26,493 nucleotides of DNA, from contig QFQQ01000082.1 in the NCBI GenBank assembly GCA_003243445.1, positions 1 to 26,493 of the forward strand. The letters are read 5' to 3'. Positions 1-7,257 of the stretch are shown here, one piece after another. The translations under genes were made by a program, and so were the position numbers. How positions within the stretch are numbered: position 1 is the stretch's first letter; every line of letters starts with the position of its first letter. The notes under the pieces were generated by a model. That model was not told where the DNA came from, did no database searches, and saw only the letters and a list, made by a program, of their open reading frames with translations. This stretch comes from Citrobacter freundii (GTDB taxonomy: Bacteria; Bacteroidota; Bacteroidia; Chitinophagales; Chitinophagaceae).

Positions 1-1502
1 ACCGACAGTATACCTGAGGGTTACTTGGGCGGAAATAACTCTTCTCCATTCTCACTTAAAGGTCAAATCTATTGGTCCATTAACACATAATGTCAAAAAA
101 CTTTTGATGATGTAAACATAGGAGGCGGGAAGACGGGAAGAAAGAACAAAAGCAGCAGCTCACTAACCCAACTTGCTAGTTATAAACCTACAGTCGTTCG
201 ATGGCGGATGACGCTTTTAGAATGACCTCCTGGGTGAATCTTTCCGGGGCCACAGAAACCACGAATCGCAGTTTGACTTTGTATCTAACATAGAAGCATG
301 AGAGTGGTTTAGTAATGGCTTGTTACTTGCATGGCGCGATTACGGTGGTTGTCATTCCAGGATATTTACAACGCTATTCAATGTTTTTTCCCCTAAAAGA
401 TTTTGTGTTTTTCACCTTGCGGGATTGAATATGTTGATGAATTTTATAGAACTGATTGTTCATCTTGCGATGGTAAGCTTGATTGTAAGGATGAATGAAC
501 AGAGGTTGGGTAGAGATATTGAAGGGAGTCAGGTCATGAATGACTGTTGACGGGTCTTTCTATTCTCACAACCCAACCCAACAATCGGCCGGTGGTGGCG
601 GGGGAGGGAGGGCCCTGGGGCAGGGTGAGCGAGGGAGGAGAGGCTGTCCGAACAAAGTCCGACACTATGCACCGCCCAATGAACTCTCCTCCACCTAAGT
701 CCACCCCACCTTCCCTCCAACACAACCTCTCCCAATCCATTACCTTCGAACCCCAATGCATCTCAAGTCTCCAAAATTGCAGCCCTTTAATCTGCGACAA
801 TTATGACCTGATCTTCCAGACAGCTCAGGAAAAAATCCGGATTTATCAAAAGTGCAACTCGCAATATCTTCCTGTCAACTCCCCACGACCTACAACGAAG
901 GATTTGCCACAAAATAGTTGACCCGTTAAGATCAATTTGGTCAACCTAAACACTATTTGTGAGATCATGCTCCGGTTATTACATTTATCCTTCATAGATC
1001 ACCAAAATAACCCGGTCAACATCAACCATACCCCCTACTCAAATACACCCCAACTTTATCCCTGATCCGTTGTATCAATAACAAACCCGCAAAAGCACTC
1101 TACTAACCCCAGCCATACAGACCCATTCCATAGTAATCCCAGCACCTGATTGTAAAAACCCTATTCGGCATCTGTATACAACCCAGGCCGCCTGCTCTCG
1201 CTCACGCACATCTCTAAGCCATAAAAAAAATCCTGGCATCGCCTTTTATCTCTTTGATCACTCCATATCTGATCCTTTCAGCACGTATTTTCATTACACA
1301 AACATCTCCCGATCAACACACCCGATAGCTTCCAGTCAAATACCATTGTACAGTTATTATCAAACGCTGATCACATCCTTTCAAACTTACACTCCATCAC
1401 CCAGTTTATCTCTCAAAAAATATTTCTCCCTCAACACTAAAAAATCAATAAATCCTTTTATAATTTTAGTTTCATTCTATTACTCTTTTCCCTTTAAACA
1501 AG
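1..1502. other. Gene-free region with skewed base composition
   Basis: No convincing gene was found in this 1.5 kb on either strand. The open frames present (up to 124 codons at 547-921 +, 88 codons at 534-800 -) have unusual amino-acid composition, lack recognisable domains and overlap each other on opposite strands. From about 680 to 1500 the top strand is rich in C, A and T and poor in G, which makes long open frames by chance. The part around 590-650 is a G-rich cluster. A short string at 121-142 containing AGACGGGAAGAA recurs in the hairpin before the gene at 9149. The last bases before 1503 are AT-rich and include TATAATTTTAG (about 1459-1469), a weak -7-like element for the acyltransferase gene. 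Confidence 0.6.
600..625 (+). other. Potential G-quadruplex motif
   Basis: Five runs of three or more G lie within 26 bases (600-604, 606-608, 610-612, 617-620, 623-625), separated by loops of 1, 1, 4 and 2 bases. This fits the standard G3+N1-7 quadruplex pattern on the + strand. It sits in an unusually G-rich island (591-650) in a window of moderate GC, and is followed by C-rich sequence (about 688-730) that could pair with it instead. No function can be assigned. Confidence 0.5.
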
Positions 1503-2648
1503 ATGGATTCTCAAACCGGGCAGCAACCAGCTATGCCCAAAAAGTTAGCCGGTCTCGACCACCTGAGGGCATTAGCCATCGTATTGGTCTTCCTTTATCA
1601 TTATAATTTGTTCAACCACCCGGAATGGACCGAAACATTCGGCGGGTTCGGCTGGACAGGTGTCGATCTTTTCTTTGTCCTTAGCGGCTTTCTTATATCA
1701 AGCCAGCTATTCACCAGTATAAAAAAAGGAACAGGTCTTCAACTAAAAGAATTCTACATCAAGCGTTCCTTCCGCATCCTGCCCGCTTACCTTTTTATAT
1801 TGGCGCTCTATTTCATCATACCAGCTTTCAGAGAAAGACCAGGGTTGCCCCCACTTTGGAAATTTCTCACCTTCACCCAAAACCTGGGTCTCGACCTGCG
1901 GCAAACAAAAGCTTTTAGCCATGCCTGGTCACTTTGTATAGAAGAACAGTTCTACCTGTTGCTGCCTTTTACATTGCTCGCATTTTCAAAAATGAAAATG
2001 CTACGCTTTGGCGGCGTCCTCATCTTACTGCTCATCATCGGTGGAATGCTCGCGCGGCTTTTCTGCTGGCAGCAATATCTGGAACCAGCTATCGGCGATC
2101 CGGGTATAGGAGCCATCTGGTATAAATTCATCTACTATCCCACTTATGCAAGACTTGAAGGATTGCTCACCGGCGTGACCATCGCTGCCATCTTTGTATT
2201 TAAGCCGGCGTTGAAAGAAGTACTAACGAAAAGAAGCAACCTGATCTTACTGACCGGCCTGGCGCTGCTGACCGCAGCCTATTTTGTTTGCGAGGAACAG
2301 CTTTCTTTCTCAGCAACCATCATCGGGTTTTTATTAGTATCATTGGGCTATGGAGGATTGGTTGCCGCAGCCGTCAGCCCGGCTAACTTTCTTTACCGGT
2401 GGCCTTCCCGGATAACAGCCCGCCTGGCCACACTTTCCTATGCAATCTATCTTAGTCATAAAGCCATCGTGCATCTGACCCAGGAATGGCTATCAGCACA
2501 GATCGACAAATCCGGCACAACGATGTTCTTTATCTGTACCATTACTTCATTACTCGGCGGCTTGCTTCTCCATTACACCATCGAAAAGCCTTTTATGAAA
2601 TTACGTACCCTGATCCTGAGATCGAAGGACATATCTCAGGCATCATGA
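1503..2648 (+). CDS. Acyltransferase 3 family membrane protein (OafA/YrhL type)
   Basis: A 381-residue integral membrane O-acyltransferase. The family moves acyl groups, usually acetyl, across the inner membrane onto lipopolysaccharide, exopolysaccharide or other glycans. Family signatures visible: LDHLRALAIVLVFLYHY at residues 18-34, including His33 at the usual catalytic position; WTGVDLFFVLSGFLIS at 51-66; the KRSFRILPAY block at 87-96; and HAWSLCIEEQFYLLLP at 140-155. Roughly ten hydrophobic segments follow and the length is normal for a stand-alone member. The ATG at 1503 is used; another in-frame ATG ten codons later (MPKKLAG) also fits the family start. It lies 167 bases upstream of an antiporter gene on the same strand. 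The acceptor cannot be told from sequence. No glycan-synthesis genes are nearby, so it may act alone. Confidence 0.93.
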   Translation: MDSQTGQQPAMPKKLAGLDHLRALAIVLVFLYHYNLFNHPEWTETFGGFGWTGVDLFFVLSGFLISSQLFTSIKKGTGLQLKEFYIKRSFRILPAYLFILALYFIIPAFRERPGLPPLWKFLTFTQNLGLDLRQTKAFSHAWSLCIEEQFYLLLPFTLLAFSKMKMLRFGGVLILLLIIGGMLARLFCWQQYLEPAIGDPGIGAIWYKFIYYPTYARLEGLLTGVTIAAIFVFKPALKEVLTKRSNLILLTGLALLTAAYFVCEEQLSFSATIIGFLLVSLGYGGLVAAAVSPANFLYRWPSRITARLATLSYAIYLSHKAIVHLTQEWLSAQIDKSGTTMFFICTITSLLGGLLLHYTIEKPFMKLRTLILRSKDISQAS

Positions 2649-2815
2649 TCCCTGAAAAATATCTGCCTGATTCCATATACGGAAACTGAATGTCAATACC
2701 ATTATATATGGCGTAATAGCCCCTGCGATTGTCTTTACCGGCCCTTATGCCCAAACCGGAAAAAATGCAATTTTATACCAGCATTCCGTTTGTTCACCCT
2801 AAGGCCTTTCAGACA

Positions 2816-4009
2816 ATGACCCAACAATCAGCAATGCCAAAAGAGTTCATCGCCTTTACCGCCTCTTCCATGATACTGACCGCGTTGGGGATCGATATCA
2901 TGCTGCCGGCCTTCGCCGATCTGCGGGCACATTTTGCAAATACATCTGACCCGACACAAACCTCCAAACTGATCTCCTGGTTTTTTATGGGGCAGGTTAC
3001 CCAACTGATCTTTGGATATCTCACAGACCGTCATGGAAGATTACCCATTCTCCGCGCAGGTATGCTGCTCTATATTGTGAGCGGGCTACTGACCGTATTC
3101 GTACCAAATTTGCAATGGATGATCGCTTTCCGGTTTGTTTCCGGTATGGGCGCAGCCGCTGTATTCATGACCTCCATCGCATCGGTGCGCGACCGCTATT
3201 CCGGTGATGCCATGGCAAGGATCACGTCGTTTGTTGTCTTTATCTTTCTGTTCACGCCAGTAGCTGCGCCTTTTCTTGGCGCATGGATCATGAAGTTCTA
3301 CTCGTGGAAGATTGTATTTCTTGTGCCGCCATGCTTCGCAGTGCTTGTTCTGGCCTGGTCATTCCGTATGTATGAATCGCATCCGGAAGAAGCAAGATCG
3401 AAAGCTGGCTTTGGAGAAACTATCTCCCGCCTGAGATCTATTGTCGCCAATAAAGGCTTTATCCGATACGCGCTGATCGCTACACTTATTTTCACACCTT
3501 TCAGCAGTTACATTTCAAGTTCAGAAAGGATCATCGGGGAGATCTATGGAAGACCAGCATTATTTCCCTACATCTTCGGCGGCATCGGCCTGATCATGGC
3601 GTTCTGCGCATTTTCAAATTCATATTTTTCAAACCGGTTTGGAGCAAAACAAACGCTCCGATCCCTGCTATTGATCTATTCACTTGCCGCATTGTTGCTC
3701 TTCGTTTCATCGATGATCATTGGCGATCCTCCACCAATGATCACCTTTTTCATCTCGATGACCTTTATCTGTGCTATCACCACTGCCGCAGATCCAAACA
3801 GCACAGCACTCGCGTTGCAGGAGATGGGCGACAAAGCTGGTCTGGCCACAAGCGTATACGGCACCATGTTCTTTTTTGTCGGTTCAGCCACGGGTGCATT
3901 CATCAGCAGCAAACTGGTCAGCGGAATTGTATCACTGGCAACCTGCTTTGCGGTCATGGGCATTCTCGCTTCTATCCTGGCACTAACAGACAGGGAAGAG
4001 CCGAGTTAA
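2816..4009 (+). CDS. MFS transporter, Bcr/CflA-type multidrug efflux
   Basis: A 12-helix major facilitator protein of the DHA1 drug:H+ antiporter class, closest in layout to Bcr/CflA. The first helix has the characteristic LGIDIMLPAF signature, and the loop between helices 2 and 3 carries the MFS motif A (GYLTDRHGRLPILRAG). From the ATG at 2816 the protein has 397 residues, normal for the family. The frame is open further upstream, to a TTG at 2729 and ATGs at 2747 and 2765, but those add a polar N-terminus not usual for the family. The ATG at 2834 (MPKEFIAF) is the other realistic start. The gene ends 5 bases before the convergent DinB-like gene. Substrates are unknown; members export bicyclomycin, chloramphenicol or sulfonamides among others. 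Confidence 0.9.
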   Translation: MTQQSAMPKEFIAFTASSMILTALGIDIMLPAFADLRAHFANTSDPTQTSKLISWFFMGQVTQLIFGYLTDRHGRLPILRAGMLLYIVSGLLTVFVPNLQWMIAFRFVSGMGAAAVFMTSIASVRDRYSGDAMARITSFVVFIFLFTPVAAPFLGAWIMKFYSWKIVFLVPPCFAVLVLAWSFRMYESHPEEARSKAGFGETISRLRSIVANKGFIRYALIATLIFTPFSSYISSSERIIGEIYGRPALFPYIFGGIGLIMAFCAFSNSYFSNRFGAKQTLRSLLLIYSLAALLLFVSSMIIGDPPPMITFFISMTFICAITTAADPNSTALALQEMGDKAGLATSVYGTMFFFVGSATGAFISSKLVSGIVSLATCFAVMGILASILALTDREEPS

Positions 4010-4014
4010 CGTCT

Positions 4015-4974
4015 TCAGGACAATTCATCCGCAGCCCGGCCGATCCATTTGGGTGCATCATCGATCTTGCGCCTGAGCAGCATGTTCAATTGCGCCGCAT
4101 GATGCTGTACATGGCGCATGTTATACAACAGGATCTCCAGTTTGCCATAATTCATATCTCCATCCTTTTCTATCCAACGATCACCAATCTGTTCAGCCGT
4201 TAACAATGAGATGGATGATTTACATTTCCAGCGAAGTAACTCACCATAGTCAAGCAGTTCTGTTTTACTATAAAACCTTTTCGGAATAATATCATCCAGC
4301 GCCTCAGCCGGCGCTGATTCCGGTTCTGTAAGCGTGAAAGGCAAATTGGAAGAAAATCTCGGCACCGGATCACTGAGATAGTAATCCAGGAACACCAACG
4401 TATGATATGCGGTATAAAAAAAACGTTTATCCGTCTCCCATTCCGTATCCGGCCAGCAGCGGATCGCCTGCTGCAACATATCTATTGCGGCACCAAACTG
4501 CGACCAGACGAATTTCTTTACATTATTCAGCAGGCTGTCTGCAAATGTATCGACCGAGCGCTTCACTATCTGCAACATATCCTTATATCCAGGTACCTCT
4601 TCCGGATCAGCCGTTACATCAGGCATCCGGATCTTCATCCGAAAGTTTGTCAAATGCTGAGATCCGTTCTCCGTCAATTCATTCACATCATACACCAGCC
4701 ATTTCTGCTGTTCATTCTTCAAAATGAGTATCTCAAATTTTTTCCCCAACGAAGTATATCTTTCTCTCTTCAATACCTCCATCTTCAATCCCTTCTTTGC
4801 CCCGCTTCTCCATTCCACCAGAAACTCCCGCACCTCAGCGCCCTCAAGTATTTCTGTTGGAGGCTCCCACTTTTTTGCCACTTTCTTTTTACCTGCTACC
4901 GGCTCAGTTTCCCTGGGAACTTTTTTTGTCTGCTTATCTTTTTTTACCGCTGCTTTTTTCTTTTTACTTGCCAT
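4015..4974 (-). CDS. DinB-fold protein with lysine-rich N-terminal tail
   Basis: 319 residues in three parts. Residues 1-36 are a highly basic, lysine/alanine-rich, probably disordered tail resembling histone-H1-like tails. Residues about 40-120 form an uncharacterised segment rich in beta-type residues (VEWRSGAKKGLKMEVLKRER and a KWLVYDV stretch). Residues about 135-305 look like the DinB/YfiT four-helix metal-binding fold: a His in TAYHTLVFLDYYL (His191) and RHVQHHAAQLN (His288, 291, 292) match the three-histidine pattern and the usual C-terminal HHxxQL helix. DinB-fold proteins include thiol transferases and damage-induced proteins of unknown activity. The tail suggests nucleic-acid binding, but that is inference. 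It is convergent with the antiporter gene and divergent, across 144 bases, from the DUF1801 gene. The ATG at 4974 begins directly with the MASKKKK tail. Confidence 0.85.
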   Translation of the reverse strand: MASKKKKAAVKKDKQTKKVPRETEPVAGKKKVAKKWEPPTEILEGAEVREFLVEWRSGAKKGLKMEVLKRERYTSLGKKFEILILKNEQQKWLVYDVNELTENGSQHLTNFRMKIRMPDVTADPEEVPGYKDMLQIVKRSVDTFADSLLNNVKKFVWSQFGAAIDMLQQAIRCWPDTEWETDKRFFYTAYHTLVFLDYYLSDPVPRFSSNLPFTLTEPESAPAEALDDIIPKRFYSKTELLDYGELLRWKCKSSISLLTAEQIGDRWIEKDGDMNYGKLEILLYNMRHVQHHAAQLNMLLRRKIDDAPKWIGRAADELS

Positions 4975-5118
4975 AAATAAAGATTAAAGAGATCATGAAT
5001 TGCCCGGCAATTTTCAACTATTCATTTCCTCAAACCGGTATCGGAATCTTCGGTCCGCCGTCCGTGACCTCCCTCAATTTACATCGGAATTCACTATATT
5101 CATTCTCCAAAAATTCCC

Positions 5119-5508
5119 GTGAATAAAGACATCAAGACTTATAACGACGAACAAACTCCGGAAGACGCCGCCATTTGTAATGCGCTTGCCAAAGAGATTG
5201 ACAAACAAATGAAAGACGCTGAGAGCAAGATCTGGCATCGTCATCCGGTTTGGTTTCTGGAAGGCAATCCGGTTGTAGGATACAGCAAGCTAAAAGATTG
5301 CGTACGCTTACTCTTCTGGAGCGGCCAGAGTTTTGATGAACCTGGTCTTGCTAACGAAGGCAGTTTCAAAGCCGCAGAAGCACGCTATACAAATAAAAAA
5401 GAAATCAACAAGGAAGACCTTCATCGCTGGCTGGAAAAGGCCAGAACGATCCAATGGGATTATAAAAACCTGGTGAAACGAAAGGGAAAACTGGAGAGAT
5501 TAACATAG
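5119..5508 (+). CDS. DUF1801 domain protein
   Basis: A 129-residue soluble protein with the DUF1801 (YdhG-like) pattern: a helical N-terminus, then IWHRHPVWFLEGNPVVGYS at about residues 38-56, a VRLLFWSGQSFDEPGL stretch, and a C-terminal lysine-rich helix. Family members are small cytoplasmic proteins of unknown biochemical role with a fold similar to frataxin/iron-chaperone-like proteins. The start is GTG at 5119; no in-frame ATG precedes it and the family begins near here. The gene is divergent from the DinB-like gene and is followed within 15 bases by a strong hairpin terminator, so it is probably transcribed alone. Confidence 0.85.
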   Translation: MNKDIKTYNDEQTPEDAAICNALAKEIDKQMKDAESKIWHRHPVWFLEGNPVVGYSKLKDCVRLLFWSGQSFDEPGLANEGSFKAAEARYTNKKEINKEDLHRWLEKARTIQWDYKNLVKRKGKLERLT

Positions 5509-5522
5509 ATCTTCAACATAAT

Positions 5523-5550
5523 AAAAGCCCCTTGTTTAAGGGGGCTTTTT
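5523..5550 (+). terminator. Rho-independent terminator after the DUF1801 gene
   Basis: AAAAGCCCC and GGGGGCTTTTT form a perfect GC-rich stem around a short TTGTTTAA-type loop, ending in a run of T. It lies 15 bases after the stop codon at 5508. Its A-run on the other side means it could also stop transcription from the small minus-strand gene ending at 5563. Confidence 0.9.
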
Positions 5551-5562
5551 CATTATCGCATA

Positions 5563-5742
5563 TTAGCTTTTCTTGCACTTACTCTTATCGCAGCACGGCT
5601 TTTGCGCACACGGCTTTGTACATTTCTTTGTACACTCCGTTTTTTCCTTATCTGCTTTCTTATCCTTTCCACCTTCGTTTGCAAATGCGATACCGCTGCC
5701 AACGAGCATAGACGCGACAGCTACTACAAATATTTTTTTCAT
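5563..5742 (-). CDS. Small secreted Cys/Lys-rich protein (59 aa)
   Basis: A 59-residue protein read on the minus strand from ATG at 5742 to TAA at 5563-5565. It begins MKKIFVVAVASMLVGSGIAFA, a clear Sec signal peptide with a likely cut after A-F-A at residue 21. The mature part (about 38 residues) is made of Lys, Asp/Glu and six Cys, with spacing C-x3-C-x3-C-x4-CC-x5-C. Mature proteins of this composition in Bacteroidota are usually unannotated; metal binding or a disulfide-held fold are both possible. It lies 58 bases downstream of another exported cysteine-rich protein on the same strand, so they probably share a transcript. The signal peptide and composition argue for a real gene; the function is unknown. 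Confidence 0.75.
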   Translation of the reverse strand: MKKIFVVAVASMLVGSGIAFANEGGKDKKADKEKTECTKKCTKPCAQKPCCDKSKCKKS

Positions 5743-5800
5743 TTTATTTTGTTTAATAGAGAATTGTATGTTTGAAATTGTTTAGTGTGCGAATACATCG

Positions 5801-6151
5801 TCAAACATCCGGCGGCTTCCAGCTAAGACGGTGAAAGGTGTAAGAGTAGTTGGTATAATAGTTTGGGTAAGTTCTTTCAACAGTTTTTACGGTACCATCA
5901 GGCATCATGAATTGCGGCGTGATCATAACATTCAGCACCGGGCAGTTGACGCAACATTCAGGTCCTTCATCCGCCGCCCCGGAAGATTTTGAACAGGAAC
6001 CGCTGGTGGATTTTTTTGCACAACAGACAGACATGCCGGAGACCTTTACACCCTGCTCTCTTTTTCCTGCATTCAGAAAAAACGGCAGCGCCACCAATTC
6101 AACGCAGAGCATCAGCAGGAAGAAAAACGATATGGCGGACCTTTTTATCAA
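5801..6151 (-). CDS. Exported cysteine-rich protein of unknown function
   Basis: 116 residues with an N-terminal hydrophobic segment (about residues 7-27) that acts as a signal peptide or anchor. The exported part has Cys at 43-44, 53, 66-67 and 70, giving CC-x8-C-x12-CC-x2-C, followed by a Tyr-rich stretch and the C-terminal motif SWKPPDV. The paired-Cys plus terminal PP layout recalls the small HYC_CC_PP-type proteins found near copper and heavy-metal efflux genes in Bacteroidota, but the leading HYC motif is missing, so this is only a resemblance. No metal-efflux pump is in the window. It is followed by the 59-residue Cys-rich gene and is divergent from the aspartic-protease-like gene, with 146 bases between them. 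Confidence 0.75.
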   Translation of the reverse strand: MIKRSAISFFFLLMLCVELVALPFFLNAGKREQGVKVSGMSVCCAKKSTSGSCSKSSGAADEGPECCVNCPVLNVMITPQFMMPDGTVKTVERTYPNYYTNYSYTFHRLSWKPPDV

Positions 6152-6297
6152 AGCAATATCTGATAATTCGAAAATATAGAAGACCCTGAAAAAGGATTAA
6201 CCGCTTATGTAAATGGCAGATTTTCTTATTATTTGGTAGCTATCGATCATTACCACACGGATCGTCATCCTCATAAACCACTATCTTTAACCCAAAA

Positions 6298-7188
6298 ATG
6301 AAATTCGCCGGATTGTTGTTTCTATCTTTTCTCTTCATTCCATCATTCCTGCTTTCACAAACCAATTCCCAAACGGAAACCCCGTTTCAACTCTTACCAT
6401 CCGGTCACATTCTTGTAAAAGCATCCATAGAAGGCATAGAAGGGAGTTTTATTTTTGATACAGGCGCCGGTCTCACCGCATTCACCAAAGCTTTTTTCCA
6501 GAAACTCACGCATACAGAAAAACAGGATGGGGGCTACACCGGTTTCAGAGCGACCGGCGAGCGCGTCGATCTCGATTTATATAAAGTAAAAGATTTCCGG
6601 ATGGGACCATTTAAAAAAGCTGTTGATGAGATCAGTTATCTCGATGCAGACCTTGGCGGCATTGATGGCATCATCTCATTAAAATCAATAGATCCAAACC
6701 CTTTTACCATCGATTTTGAAAAGAAAGTGATCCGCCTGGAATCGGCCAATTCCCTGAATGGAATTTCAAAAAAAGCTAAAGCCATTCCCGTTCAACTTGA
6801 AGACTCGCGCGGCAAAGCACTTACCATCTTTGCCTTTTTTAAGGTCAATGATCAATTGACTTTGCAGTTCTCGCTCGATAGCGGTGCCGGAAAAGATATC
6901 TATCGCATTAATGCAAAATACCTGCAGGTTCTTGGTGTTAATACAGCCGATACTGCGCTCATAAAACGATATGAAAAGAAAAGCGAGATCGATACAAGCC
7001 ATATCTCCTATATCTATGTTACAAAACTGGCTAAATTGAACACTGCCGCAAATCCTTCCATCAACGTGAACAACATACCCGTACAGTTTTTGGAAGGGTT
7101 GATCTATGATGGTATCGTCTGGATCAACTGGCTCGGTTCACAGGTAACGTTTGACCTGCAGCATCAGCGGTTGCTGGTGATCCGTTGA
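6298..7188 (+). CDS. Secreted retropepsin-like aspartic protease
   Basis: 296 residues beginning with a Sec signal peptide (residues 1-20, ending SFLLSQ). Two copies of the aspartic-protease active-site triad are visible: FIFDTGAG around Asp54 and FSLDSGAG around Asp194, about 140 residues apart. Each lies in a beta-rich half with hydrophobic-hydrophobic-Gly elements later in the lobe (GIDGIISL, YDGIVWINWLG). This matches the bilobed bacterial aspartyl-protease-like family (PF13650/PF13975 type), in which one chain supplies both catalytic aspartates. It is predicted to be periplasmic or surface-attached; substrates are unknown. The ATG at 6298 gives a proper signal peptide. It is convergent with the esterase gene at 7258. 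Confidence 0.88.
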   Translation: MKFAGLLFLSFLFIPSFLLSQTNSQTETPFQLLPSGHILVKASIEGIEGSFIFDTGAGLTAFTKAFFQKLTHTEKQDGGYTGFRATGERVDLDLYKVKDFRMGPFKKAVDEISYLDADLGGIDGIISLKSIDPNPFTIDFEKKVIRLESANSLNGISKKAKAIPVQLEDSRGKALTIFAFFKVNDQLTLQFSLDSGAGKDIYRINAKYLQVLGVNTADTALIKRYEKKSEIDTSHISYIYVTKLAKLNTAANPSINVNNIPVQFLEGLIYDGIVWINWLGSQVTFDLQHQRLLVIR

Positions 7189-7257
7189 GACAAATACCCA
7201 TGATTGCCGGTTATTCAGCGGGATCGGATGATGATCTTTAAACGATCCGGCTCTATA

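Noticed and set aside
320..550. 76-codon open frame (+)
   Set aside because: Starts at a TTG, no family, no promoter; no evidence that it is expressed.
386..561. Minus-strand open stretch reading like a basic protein fragment
   Set aside because: No start codon near its beginning and no recognised family; composition alone is not enough to call a remnant.
547..921. 124-codon open frame (+)
   Set aside because: It crosses the G-rich island and the G-depleted stretch, has Pro/Ser/Thr-rich low-complexity composition, no domain, and is opposed by equally long frames on the other strand. Base skew explains it.
4402..4987. Long plus-strand frames opposite the DinB-like gene
   Set aside because: Shadows of the real minus-strand gene; the lysine-rich tail reads as Phe-rich sequence on the other strand.
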